DNA of 32,835 nucleotides, taken from positions 1 through 32,835 of the forward strand of contig JAISYS010000049.1 in the NCBI GenBank assembly GCA_031269735.1. The letters are read 5' to 3'. Shown here piece by piece: positions 25,904 to 32,835 of the stretch. The translations under genes and the position numbers were made by a program. This DNA is from Candidatus Endomicrobiellum cubanum (GTDB lineage Bacteria; Elusimicrobiota; Endomicrobiia; Endomicrobiales; Endomicrobiaceae). The notes under the pieces were generated by a model. That model had not been told where the DNA came from. It worked only from the letters and a program-made list of their open reading frames with translations, and did no database searches. Position 1 is the stretch's first letter, and each line of letters begins with the position of its first letter.

Positions 25904-27984
25904 GCAAAGTTAAGTTTATTTTTTGTACACATAATCACCAGCCAATTGGTAATTTTGGTTGGGTATTTGAAAAAGCTTATCAGTTATCTTATAAACCATT
26001 TTTAAATATTATATCTAAACATAGTGATATAAAATGGAACTTGCATTTAAGTGGAATTCTTTGGGAGTATTTAGAAAAAGAGCATAAGGAGTATGTTAAG
26101 AATATTAAAGACCTTGTTGAAAATAAAAAGATAGAAATACTATCTGGTGGATATTTTGAACCTATAATGTCTTCTATTCCAGATAGAGATAAACTTGGCC
26201 AAATAGAAAAATTAACAAAATATTTAAAAGATAAATTTGGATCAAATCAAGCAAATGGTATGTGGCTTGCAGAAAGAGTTTGGGAGCCGTCTATGGCAAA
26301 AATTTTTGCTAAATCTAATATTAAATATACGGTTTTAGATGATTGCCACTTTGCAAATGCAGGTTTTAATATTGACAAATTAAATGGTTACTATACAACA
26401 GAAGAAGAAGGTTATAAATTAAATATATTTCCTATAAGTCAAAAAATGAGATATTTGATCCCTTTTTCTAATGTAGAGGAGACAATTGAATATTTTAAAT
26501 ATTTAATAAAGGAGAGCCCTATAGAGGATCCTGTCGTTGTTATGGCAGATGATGGTGAAAAATTTGGAATGTGGCCCAGCACATATAAACATGTTTATGA
26601 AAATAAATGGTTACACAATTTTTTAACTGCATTAGAAGATAATTCAGATATTGTAGAAACTGCAACTTTTAGTGAAATTTTAGAATTAAAGAAATCGTCT
26701 CAAAGAATATACTTGCCGTGCTCTTCTTACTTTGAAATGTCTCAGTGGTCATTACCATTTGATCAACAAGAAAATTTTGAAAAAGTTTTAAGTAGGAATA
26801 CTTGTGATATTGAGGCCAAAAAATTTTTACGAGGTGGATTTTGGAGAAATTTCCTTGTAAAGTACGAAGAAGTAAATAATATGCATAAAAAGATGTTATA
26901 TATAAGTGACAAATTAGAATATTTAAAAGAGAATGATAAAAAAAGCTTTAAAAAAGCAAAAGATTTTTTATATGCAGGACAATGTAATTGTGCGTATTGG
27001 CATGGGGTTTTTGGAGGCGTTTATCTTCCACATTTGAGGAACTCTATTTATAGTAATATTATAAAAGCCGAAAATTGTTTTAATAAATCTATGTTCAAAA
27101 AGCCTTTTTGGAATATTTTTGACATAAATTGTGATAATCAAGATGAGTGCTTGTATGAAAGTAAAACACAAAATATTTATGTGTCTGCATATTGTGGCGG
27201 CTCCATTTTTGAATGGGATGTTTTTAAAATTAATTACAATCTGTTGGATGTATTTACAAGGCGCTATGAGCCTTACCATAAAATGCTAAAAGAAAATATT
27301 GATAAAGCTGTGATAGCAGATGATAATTCACAAGTGCAAAGCATACACAATGATGTTGTTAAAGTTAAAGAATTCGGATTAGAGAAATATCTTGTATATG
27401 ATAATTATAAAAGAGCATCCTTAATCGACCATTTTTTTTTATGTGATGTAGAATACGATGCTTGTGTTTTTGGGAATTATCAAGAAAAAGGTGATTTTGT
27501 GTCAGGTAAATATGAAGTAAAATTAGTTAATATGAGAAAGTTTTTAAAAAAGCAGGCAAAGCTTAGCTTATGTCGTTATGGTAATGTTGATGGGAAGAAC
27601 GTGAAGCTTGTTAAAGAAATTTTTCCATTAATAAATGGTTATCATGTGGATTACTCTATAAAAAATAATTGTAGTGATAATTTTGAAATTTATTTTGCGC
27701 CAGAACAAATGTTTGCTTTTTCTGCCAAAACAGGAGATGATGCGGGCCATTTAAAAAATGTTGAAGTATGGAAAAGGTATGATGATTATCTCAAAATAGA
27801 AGTTGAACTTAAATTGTCTGAAAAATGTGATTTGTTTGTTTACCCAGTGGAGACTGTTATCAATTCTGACAATGGTTATGAAAGAACATATCAGGGAACA
27901 GCTGTTATTCCATTAGTTAGGTGTAGCATAGAGCCAGGCAAAGATAGAAAATTTTCTATGGAAACAGTTGTAAATTTTAAATAG
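25900..27984 (+). CDS. GH57 4-alpha-glucanotransferase / alpha-amylase
   Basis: A 694-residue cytosolic enzyme of glycoside hydrolase family 57, acting on alpha-1,4-glucans by transfer or hydrolysis. FCTHNHQPIGNFGWVFEKAY begins the barrel; GGYFEPIMSSIPDRDKLGQ follows; the nucleophile is Glu125 in GMWLAERVWEPSM; and the acid/base is expected at Asp217 in ADDGEKFGMWP, as in the Thermococcus litoralis glucanotransferase. After about 300 come the DUF1925-like and DUF1926-like beta domains (e.g. YLPHLRNSIYSNIIKAE). No signal peptide is seen. It sits inside the PTS operon between EIIB and EIIC. Transferase versus amylase activity cannot be told from motifs alone. Confidence 0.9.
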   Translation: MSKVKFIFCTHNHQPIGNFGWVFEKAYQLSYKPFLNIISKHSDIKWNLHLSGILWEYLEKEHKEYVKNIKDLVENKKIEILSGGYFEPIMSSIPDRDKLGQIEKLTKYLKDKFGSNQANGMWLAERVWEPSMAKIFAKSNIKYTVLDDCHFANAGFNIDKLNGYYTTEEEGYKLNIFPISQKMRYLIPFSNVEETIEYFKYLIKESPIEDPVVVMADDGEKFGMWPSTYKHVYENKWLHNFLTALEDNSDIVETATFSEILELKKSSQRIYLPCSSYFEMSQWSLPFDQQENFEKVLSRNTCDIEAKKFLRGGFWRNFLVKYEEVNNMHKKMLYISDKLEYLKENDKKSFKKAKDFLYAGQCNCAYWHGVFGGVYLPHLRNSIYSNIIKAENCFNKSMFKKPFWNIFDINCDNQDECLYESKTQNIYVSAYCGGSIFEWDVFKINYNLLDVFTRRYEPYHKMLKENIDKAVIADDNSQVQSIHNDVVKVKEFGLEKYLVYDNYKRASLIDHFFLCDVEYDACVFGNYQEKGDFVSGKYEVKLVNMRKFLKKQAKLSLCRYGNVDGKNVKLVKEIFPLINGYHVDYSIKNNCSDNFEIYFAPEQMFAFSAKTGDDAGHLKNVEVWKRYDDYLKIEVELKLSEKCDLFVYPVETVINSDNGYERTYQGTAVIPLVRCSIEPGKDRKFSMETVVNFK

Positions 27985-28018
27985 TGGTTTTAGAGACACT
28001 CAAGTGTATAGGTGACCT

Positions 28019-28660
28019 ATGACAGACAGTATATTTTTTTATGCTTTAGTAGGTGCGTTTTGTAGTATGGATATAACTTTTTTTGGACAATTTATGATTT
28101 GTCGACCCATATTTTGTGCTCCTATTGTGGGCTACTTTATGGGAGATATTAATACAGGACTTTGGATAGGTATGATTGTAGAATTGCATTGGATAAATGC
28201 TATTCCAATGGGAGTGATAGTTCCAGTTGATGTTTCTCTAATTAGCATTTTGTCTACTTTTTGGGCTTGCAGGTATTTTATTGGAATGCAAGAAGCAGCA
28301 GTTTTTGCTTTAGTTTTAGCTGTTCCTTTTGCGTATTTTTATAGAGATATGGACATTTCTGGGAGAAATTTTAATATTAAAATTATGCATTTTATTGAAA
28401 ATGGTATAAAAAATCAAAAATATTTGCGAATGTATGCAGGTATATATTTTGGTTTTTTTCTTTTTACAGCAAGACTATTTTTGTTTTATTTGTTTGCTAT
28501 GTATGTTGGAGGGATAATATATTCGGGTCTTTATTTGCAACTTTCTCAATTTATTATTTTAGGTTTAAGAAATGCTTGGTATTTGCTCCCAGTAGTGGGT
28601 TTTGCCTTAGTTATAAAAGAATTTAATATCTTTAGAAAACTTTTTTGTAAGGAACTTTAA
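28019..28660 (+). CDS. mannose-family PTS EIIC (sugar channel)
   Basis: A hydrophobic protein of 213 aa corresponding to the EIIC component. SMDITFFGQFMICRPIFCAPIVGYFMGD matches the start of the family in part, and GLWIGMIVELHWINAIPMG is the typical E-x-H-like channel segment. It is shorter than the roughly 265-residue classical EIIC, mainly in the C-terminal half, yet has about six predicted helices and no frame break. It follows the GH57 gene after 34 bp and precedes EIID by one base. Substrate is unknown; mannose-family systems take glucose, mannose, glucosamine and others. Confidence 0.85.
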   Translation: MTDSIFFYALVGAFCSMDITFFGQFMICRPIFCAPIVGYFMGDINTGLWIGMIVELHWINAIPMGVIVPVDVSLISILSTFWACRYFIGMQEAAVFALVLAVPFAYFYRDMDISGRNFNIKIMHFIENGIKNQKYLRMYAGIYFGFFLFTARLFLFYLFAMYVGGIIYSGLYLQLSQFIILGLRNAWYLLPVVGFALVIKEFNIFRKLFCKEL

Positions 28661-28661
28661 G

Positions 28662-29441
28662 ATGATTAAAGTATATTTAAAAATGTTTATAAGATCTTTT
28701 TTTCTTCAAGCATTATGGAATTTTGAAAGAATGCAAAACATAGGTTTTATTTATATCTTAAAGCCGTTTTTAGATAAAGTTTATTTAGATGATAAATCTA
28801 AGCAAGAAGCCTTAATGAGACATGCAGGTTATTTTAATACTCACCCATACATGGCAAATTTATTAATTGCTATAGTTGCAAGCTTAGAAAAAGATAAAAG
28901 TGAAAATAAAGAGGATACGATTAATATAAGTAGCATTAAAAATCAAATGGCAGGACCACTAGCAGCTATTGGTGATTCATTATTTTTTGGCACGTTAAGA
29001 CCTTTAGTAGCTTGTTTTAGTATTTTAATTATGTTGCTCTTTATGAAATTTCTAGATCAGAATTTTCAAAAGTATGCGATTTTTGTCCCTATTATTTTTA
29101 TTATTACTTATAATATTTTTCATATAGCTTCTAGAGCTTGGCTTATGTTTATAGGATTTAAATTTAATAGAGACAGTTTATCTATAATATCAAGTGTTAA
29201 AATTTTAATGCCTATAATAAAATATATTGGATTTTTTATTTCTACAGTTGCGTTATTTGTGTATTTGCTGATTTTTAAATCTAGCCCTATAAGTAGTTTG
29301 TTTTTTGGAAGTAAAGAAAATGACTTAGCTATATATATAATAGTTTTTTTGTTTTCAATAATTTTTAATAGATTTGGAGTAGTTTTTTTAATTTATAGTG
29401 TAATAATTATATGTTCTTTAATATCATATTTAAGGATTTAA
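28662..29441 (+). CDS. mannose-family PTS EIID
   Basis: EIID (259 aa) forms the transport unit with EIIC. It contains FFLQALWNFERMQNIGFIYIL at the N-terminus, RHAGYFNTHPYMANLLIAIV, and KNQMAGPLAAIGDSLFFGTLRP, all hallmarks of the family, then hydrophobic helices in the C-terminal half. Slightly short compared with the usual 275-300. It begins one base after the EIIC stop and HPr follows two bases after its own, so the three are one unit. Confidence 0.88.
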   Translation: MIKVYLKMFIRSFFLQALWNFERMQNIGFIYILKPFLDKVYLDDKSKQEALMRHAGYFNTHPYMANLLIAIVASLEKDKSENKEDTINISSIKNQMAGPLAAIGDSLFFGTLRPLVACFSILIMLLFMKFLDQNFQKYAIFVPIIFIITYNIFHIASRAWLMFIGFKFNRDSLSIISSVKILMPIIKYIGFFISTVALFVYLLIFKSSPISSLFFGSKENDLAIYIIVFLFSIIFNRFGVVFLIYSVIIICSLISYLRI

Positions 29442-29443
29442 AA

Positions 29444-29707
29444 ATGAAAGAAAAAATTATTACAGTTTCTAATAAAATGGGCTTGCATGCAAGACCTGCG
29501 GCTATGCTTGTTCAAGTTGCAAGTAAATATCAATCTTCTGTGAAAATTATAAAGGATAACTTTGACATAGATGCAAAGAGTATTATGGGAATTATGACTT
29601 TAGCTGCAGGACAGGGAAGTCAACTTAAATTTGTGGCAGACGGACCAGATGAAAATGAAGTTTTAACTGAGCTTGAATGTTTGTTTAAGTCTAATTTCAG
29701 TGAATAA
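29444..29707 (+). CDS. ptsH: phosphocarrier protein HPr
   Basis: HPr (87 aa) passes phosphate from enzyme I to EIIA proteins. Both regulatory residues are present: His15 in MGLHARPAAML and Ser46 in DAKSIMGIMTLAAGQG. Ser46 is the HprK target, matching hprK at 23128. ATG 29444 is chosen for the standard N-terminus; AAGGA lies about eight bases upstream. A longer reading from inside the EIID gene is unlikely. It is followed 12 bases later by ptsI. Confidence 0.96.
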   Translation: MKEKIITVSNKMGLHARPAAMLVQVASKYQSSVKIIKDNFDIDAKSIMGIMTLAAGQGSQLKFVADGPDENEVLTELECLFKSNFSE

Positions 29708-29719
29708 AAGGAAATTAAA

Positions 29720-31462
29720 ATGTCAAAACTGGAAAATATCATTTTAAAAGGGATCACAGCTTCTGGAGGTGTTAGTGTAGGAAAAGCGTTTCTTTTAGAC
29801 GACGATGATATTTGTTTGATTTATAGAGAAATTCCTAAAAATGCAAGAGAAAATGAAAAGAAACGCTTTGATGATGCGATTGAGAAAACAAGACAAGAAT
29901 TTAAAGAAATTTATAATAAAATTAATGATATTTTAGGTGAAAATTATGCTCATATAGCAGATACTCATATTTTGATTTTAGATGATATGAATATGAGAAA
30001 AGATGTTTATAAGCTTATAGAAGAGGGTAGTAATGCAGAATATGCAATATTTAAAGTAATGGATAAGGTTATTCGTTCTTTTGAGTCAATTAAAGATGAC
30101 TATTTTAAAGAGAGAAAAGTTGATATTCAAGAAGTTGCTAAAAAGATTTTAACGAATTTACTTGGAAAACGAAAAAGGAGTTTTAGAGATTTAAAAGAAA
30201 ATTCTATAGTTGTTGCTCATAATTTGACCCCTGCAGACACTGTTACAATAAAAGAAAAACTAATCAAAGGTTTTATTACAGATGTTGGTGGAAAAACTTC
30301 ACATACTGCTATTATGGCACAGGGATTGGGTATACCTGCTGTTGTTGGTTTAAAAGTTGTATCTTCTCAAATAAAAACAGGTGATACAATAATACTAAAT
30401 GGAAATACTGGTGAAGTGATATTAAATCCGTCTGCTGAGTTATTAGAAAAGTATCAAAAAGAATATGATAGGCAGAATGAAGTTATAAAAGAGCTAAAGA
30501 AATTAAAAGATTTACCTATTGAAACGTTAGATAAGCGTAGTGTATTAATTTTTGCAAATATTGACAATCCTGATGAAGTATCTTCTGTTTTAAATAATGA
30601 AGCAAAAGGGATAGGTCTTTATAGAACAGAATTTATGTATTTTAACCGCAATAGTATTCCATGTGAACAGGAACATTTTGAGGCGTATTATAGAGTTGTA
30701 AAAGAAATGTCAGGATATCCTACAACTATAAGGACTGTAGATTTGGGTGGAGATAAGCTTGCAAAGTTTGGACTCTTAAAGCTTGGACGAGAGCAAAATC
30801 CATTTTTAGGGTTAAGGGCTATAAGATTATGTCTTAAATATCCTGATGATATTTTTATTCCTCAATTGAGAGGTATTTTAAGAGCTTCTGCTTTTGGAAA
30901 AGTAAGACTTATGTATCCTATGATATCAGGTCTTGATGAGCTTCGTGATGCAAATAAAATACTTCAAGATGTCAAACAAGACTTAAGAAAAACTAATATA
31001 AGTTTTGATGAGGATATGGAAGTTGGCACAATGATAGAAATACCATCTGCGGCTGTTATTATGGACATGATAGCTAAAGAAGTAGATTTTGTTTCAATAG
31101 GGACTAATGATTTGATACAATATACTTTAGCAGTTGATAGAATAAATGAAAACGTTGCTAATATCTATAATCCTATGCATCCTGCAGTTTTGAGGCTTAT
31201 AAAGCATATTATAGATAATGCTCATAAAGAAAAAATAGAAGTTGGTATGTGTGGTGAAATGGCAGGAGATCCATATTATACGCCTATCCTTTTAGGATTT
31301 GGTCTTGATGAGTTTAGTGTATCGCCATTTCAAGTTCTTAAAATAAAAAAAGTTATATGTGGCGTATCTTTTGAACAAGCAAGAGCAATATCAGCTAAAA
31401 TTTTAAAATGTGGAGATAAAGAATCCATTTCAAAAATAGTGAGTGCGATACAAATGATCTAA
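29720..31462 (+). CDS. ptsI: PTS enzyme I (PEP-protein phosphotransferase)
   Basis: Enzyme I (580 aa) takes phosphate from phosphoenolpyruvate to HPr. The active histidine is His195 in DVGGKTSHTAIMAQGLGIPA. The C-terminal barrel has IGLYRTEFMY, RTVDLGGDKL, LGLRAIRLCL, VDFVSIGTNDLIQYTLAVDR and GMCGEMAGD with the catalytic cysteine. Length matches the family. AAAGGA precedes the ATG. As the last PTS gene it completes a full phosphorelay in one cluster. Confidence 0.97.
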   Translation: MSKLENIILKGITASGGVSVGKAFLLDDDDICLIYREIPKNARENEKKRFDDAIEKTRQEFKEIYNKINDILGENYAHIADTHILILDDMNMRKDVYKLIEEGSNAEYAIFKVMDKVIRSFESIKDDYFKERKVDIQEVAKKILTNLLGKRKRSFRDLKENSIVVAHNLTPADTVTIKEKLIKGFITDVGGKTSHTAIMAQGLGIPAVVGLKVVSSQIKTGDTIILNGNTGEVILNPSAELLEKYQKEYDRQNEVIKELKKLKDLPIETLDKRSVLIFANIDNPDEVSSVLNNEAKGIGLYRTEFMYFNRNSIPCEQEHFEAYYRVVKEMSGYPTTIRTVDLGGDKLAKFGLLKLGREQNPFLGLRAIRLCLKYPDDIFIPQLRGILRASAFGKVRLMYPMISGLDELRDANKILQDVKQDLRKTNISFDEDMEVGTMIEIPSAAVIMDMIAKEVDFVSIGTNDLIQYTLAVDRINENVANIYNPMHPAVLRLIKHIIDNAHKEKIEVGMCGEMAGDPYYTPILLGFGLDEFSVSPFQVLKIKKVICGVSFEQARAISAKILKCGDKESISKIVSAIQMI

Positions 31463-31510
31463 AAATAAATTTTGTCAGGTATACAATTTTAAGATTTAAA
31501 GGAAATTTTT

Positions 31511-32835
31511 ATGGAAAATATTATAGATAATTGTCCTAAAGAAATTGAATCTGTTGTAGCTATGTTACGTAATTTTTCACCATCTAATCCAATAGAAAAT
31601 GCTGTTATATATTTTTGGGAGAGCCATAATAAGCATTCTGATGAAAAGATGAAAACACAAGCTACAGCTGACTTAATTTATAAAGAATTTGATCTACTTT
31701 CTTGTGAAAAATACGAAGTACGTACAGGATATTTAAATCGTTGGAATTATATGCCAAAACCTTTAGAAATATGCACTAAAGACGAAATAGAAAAAGCTAT
31801 AATTAGAGGTAAAGAAGAAGAATCTGAATGGCTTAATAGATGCCAACCTGATTTTACAGATTTTATAAAGAAAGATTGGCAAGATTGTATATCTGGAGAG
31901 AAAAATCCATACTATGAGAGTTGCAAAAATCTTGTTATTAAAAAGATAAATAATGATGAAATTTTTGCTAATGCTTTTAGTAAAAGTGTTGATGAATTTT
32001 TATCTACTCATAATACTGACAGAATAAATTGTAATTCATATATTATAGAAGAAACTTCATGGATACTTACGCTTCCATTGTTACATTTAAATAAGCCTAT
32101 ATATTTGGTACACATCGGAAGTGCTAATAGTGCTGTTGTAGCAATGTTTCATCATTTCTCAAATCTTCAAAAAGCAGTAAAGTGGTTATCTCCTCGCTTT
32201 AGTGTAAGTAAATTTCAAAATGCTTCTGAATTTTTGTTGGATTATAGAAATGCTTTACATGTCGGGCACTCATATGCGGTTGAAAATAGACAAATTGTAC
32301 AAGAAGTAAAAATTTTTAAGAAACAAAAAGAGCAAAATTTAAAAAATTCAGAAAAATTATTGAAAAATGAGTCTATAAAAAATAATTTATTGAGTTCTAT
32401 CATTGATGAAATACCGTGTCATGTGTATTGGTTGGATTGTAATAATGTTTATCAAGGCTGTAATTATATGCAAGCTAAAACTTTAGGATTGACTTGTTCT
32501 GTTGATATTATTGGAAAAACTAATTATGATTTACATAGTGTTGATGAAGCAAATAAGTTAAATGAGATTAACTATGCTGTTATGAGCACAGGTCAATATA
32601 GTGAGAGTGAAGATACAATTTCTTTAGATGGCCAATTTAAAAAGTTTTTATCGAAAAAAACACCTCTTTTCGATGCGGGAGGGAAAGTTATTGGATTGTT
32701 AGGAGTCTCTTTTGACATAACAGATAAAAAAAGAGCAGAAGAGTTGGAGAAACAAAAAGGATTATATGAAATAGCAAAGGGAGTAGCACATGACATATGT
32801 TCGCCACTAGCAGCATTAGAGATGGTAGAATATAT
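31511..32835 (+). CDS. sensor histidine kinase with N-terminal cyclodipeptide-synthase-like domain (cut by window edge)
   Basis: The frame is open for 441 codons to the window end. Residues about 12-230 resemble tRNA-dependent cyclodipeptide synthases (CDPS): AIIRGKEEESEWLNRC, a KKDWQDCISGEKNPYYESC stretch, IFANAFSKSVDEFL, and SYIIEETSW, where Tyr177 and Glu181 form the YxxxE pair equivalent to Tyr178/Glu182 of AlbC; HIGSANSAVVAM follows like the family's YPxxRNAAMEA. The catalytic serine expected near 36-38 is unclear (WES). A coiled stretch (about 265-295) leads to a PAS domain (295-405: VYWLDCNNVYQGCN, IIGKTNYDL, GLLGVSFDITDKKRAEE), then the HisKA box VAHDICSPLAALEM with His427. The ATPase domain would lie beyond the edge. 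It follows ptsI after 48 bp with GGA seven bases before the ATG. The CDPS assignment is by eye. Confidence 0.75.
   Translation, partial: MENIIDNCPKEIESVVAMLRNFSPSNPIENAVIYFWESHNKHSDEKMKTQATADLIYKEFDLLSCEKYEVRTGYLNRWNYMPKPLEICTKDEIEKAIIRGKEEESEWLNRCQPDFTDFIKKDWQDCISGEKNPYYESCKNLVIKKINNDEIFANAFSKSVDEFLSTHNTDRINCNSYIIEETSWILTLPLLHLNKPIYLVHIGSANSAVVAMFHHFSNLQKAVKWLSPRFSVSKFQNASEFLLDYRNALHVGHSYAVENRQIVQEVKIFKKQKEQNLKNSEKLLKNESIKNNLLSSIIDEIPCHVYWLDCNNVYQGCNYMQAKTLGLTCSVDIIGKTNYDLHSVDEANKLNEINYAVMSTGQYSESEDTISLDGQFKKFLSKKTPLFDAGGKVIGLLGVSFDITDKKRAEELEKQKGLYEIAKGVAHDICSPLAALEMVEY

Noticed and set aside
28019-28660. EIIC as a truncated pseudogene
   Set aside because: It is short, but the frame is unbroken, has about six helices, keeps the channel segment, and sits one base from EIID.
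32593-32796. Minus-strand open frame near the right edge
   Set aside because: It is opposite the PAS and linker region of the kinase, whose plus-strand reading is well supported.

Overview
The window is a low-GC chromosomal segment from a Gram-negative-type bacterium. It encodes a nearly complete Kdo/heptose/lipid A and Lpt export gene set, plus a Firmicute-like HPr kinase/HPr switch and mannose-family PTS genes. This mix, a PPi-dependent phosphofructokinase, and two freshly decayed genes beside intact housekeeping genes fit an Elusimicrobiota member of the Endomicrobium ('termite group 1') type. That assignment is an inference from gene content and composition; no rRNA is present to confirm it. 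No tRNA, rRNA, CRISPR array or intact transposase was seen.

Layout. (1) 1-490: a G+C-richer, gene-poor stretch with a possible gene end, a polypyrimidine tract, one copy of a 12-bp repeat and an unrecognised minus-strand open frame. (2) 491-1186: an Ogg2-type 8-oxoguanine glycosylase on the minus strand. (3) 1222-6952: tgt, yajC, secD, secF and a MetH-activation-like gene, with two eroded paralogues of one HD-domain phosphohydrolase lying just before tgt and just before secD. (4) 7009-13553: Kdo transferase waaA, an acyltransferase-GT9 fusion, two more GT9 heptosyltransferase-like genes and PPi-phosphofructokinase, closed by a hairpin terminator. (5) 13554-14950: two non-coding stretches around a lone minus-strand DUF4097-like secreted protein; the first carries 12-bp inverted repeats, the second ends in a good sigma-70 promoter. 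(6) 14951-22036: hldD, heptose-7-P kinase, kdsB, kdsA, a 69-residue membrane protein, kdsC, an LpxL-type acyltransferase, lptC, lptA, lptB, mostly overlapping, so probably one transcript. (7) 22097-31462: hpf, ptsN, hprK, rapZ, mannose-family EIIA and EIIB, a GH57 glucanotransferase, EIIC, EIID, HPr and enzyme I. (8) 31511-end: a sensor histidine kinase, cut by the window edge, whose N-terminus resembles a tRNA-dependent cyclodipeptide synthase and is followed by PAS and HisKA domains.

How it fits together. Regions 4 and 6 make and export a Kdo-heptose lipid A: kdsA/C/B supply CMP-Kdo, waaA adds Kdo, the hld genes feed ADP-heptose to the GT9 enzymes, lpxL acylates lipid A, and LptABC move LPS outward. 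Region 7 couples sugar uptake by the PTS to cytosolic alpha-glucan processing, with HPr carrying both His15 (energy coupling) and Ser46 (HprK regulation); PPi-PFK supplies the glycolytic step. The lptC-A-B / hpf / ptsN / rapZ order matches the proteobacterial rpoN neighbourhood but rpoN itself is absent.

The most unusual object is the CDPS-like/PAS/histidine kinase fusion at the right edge.
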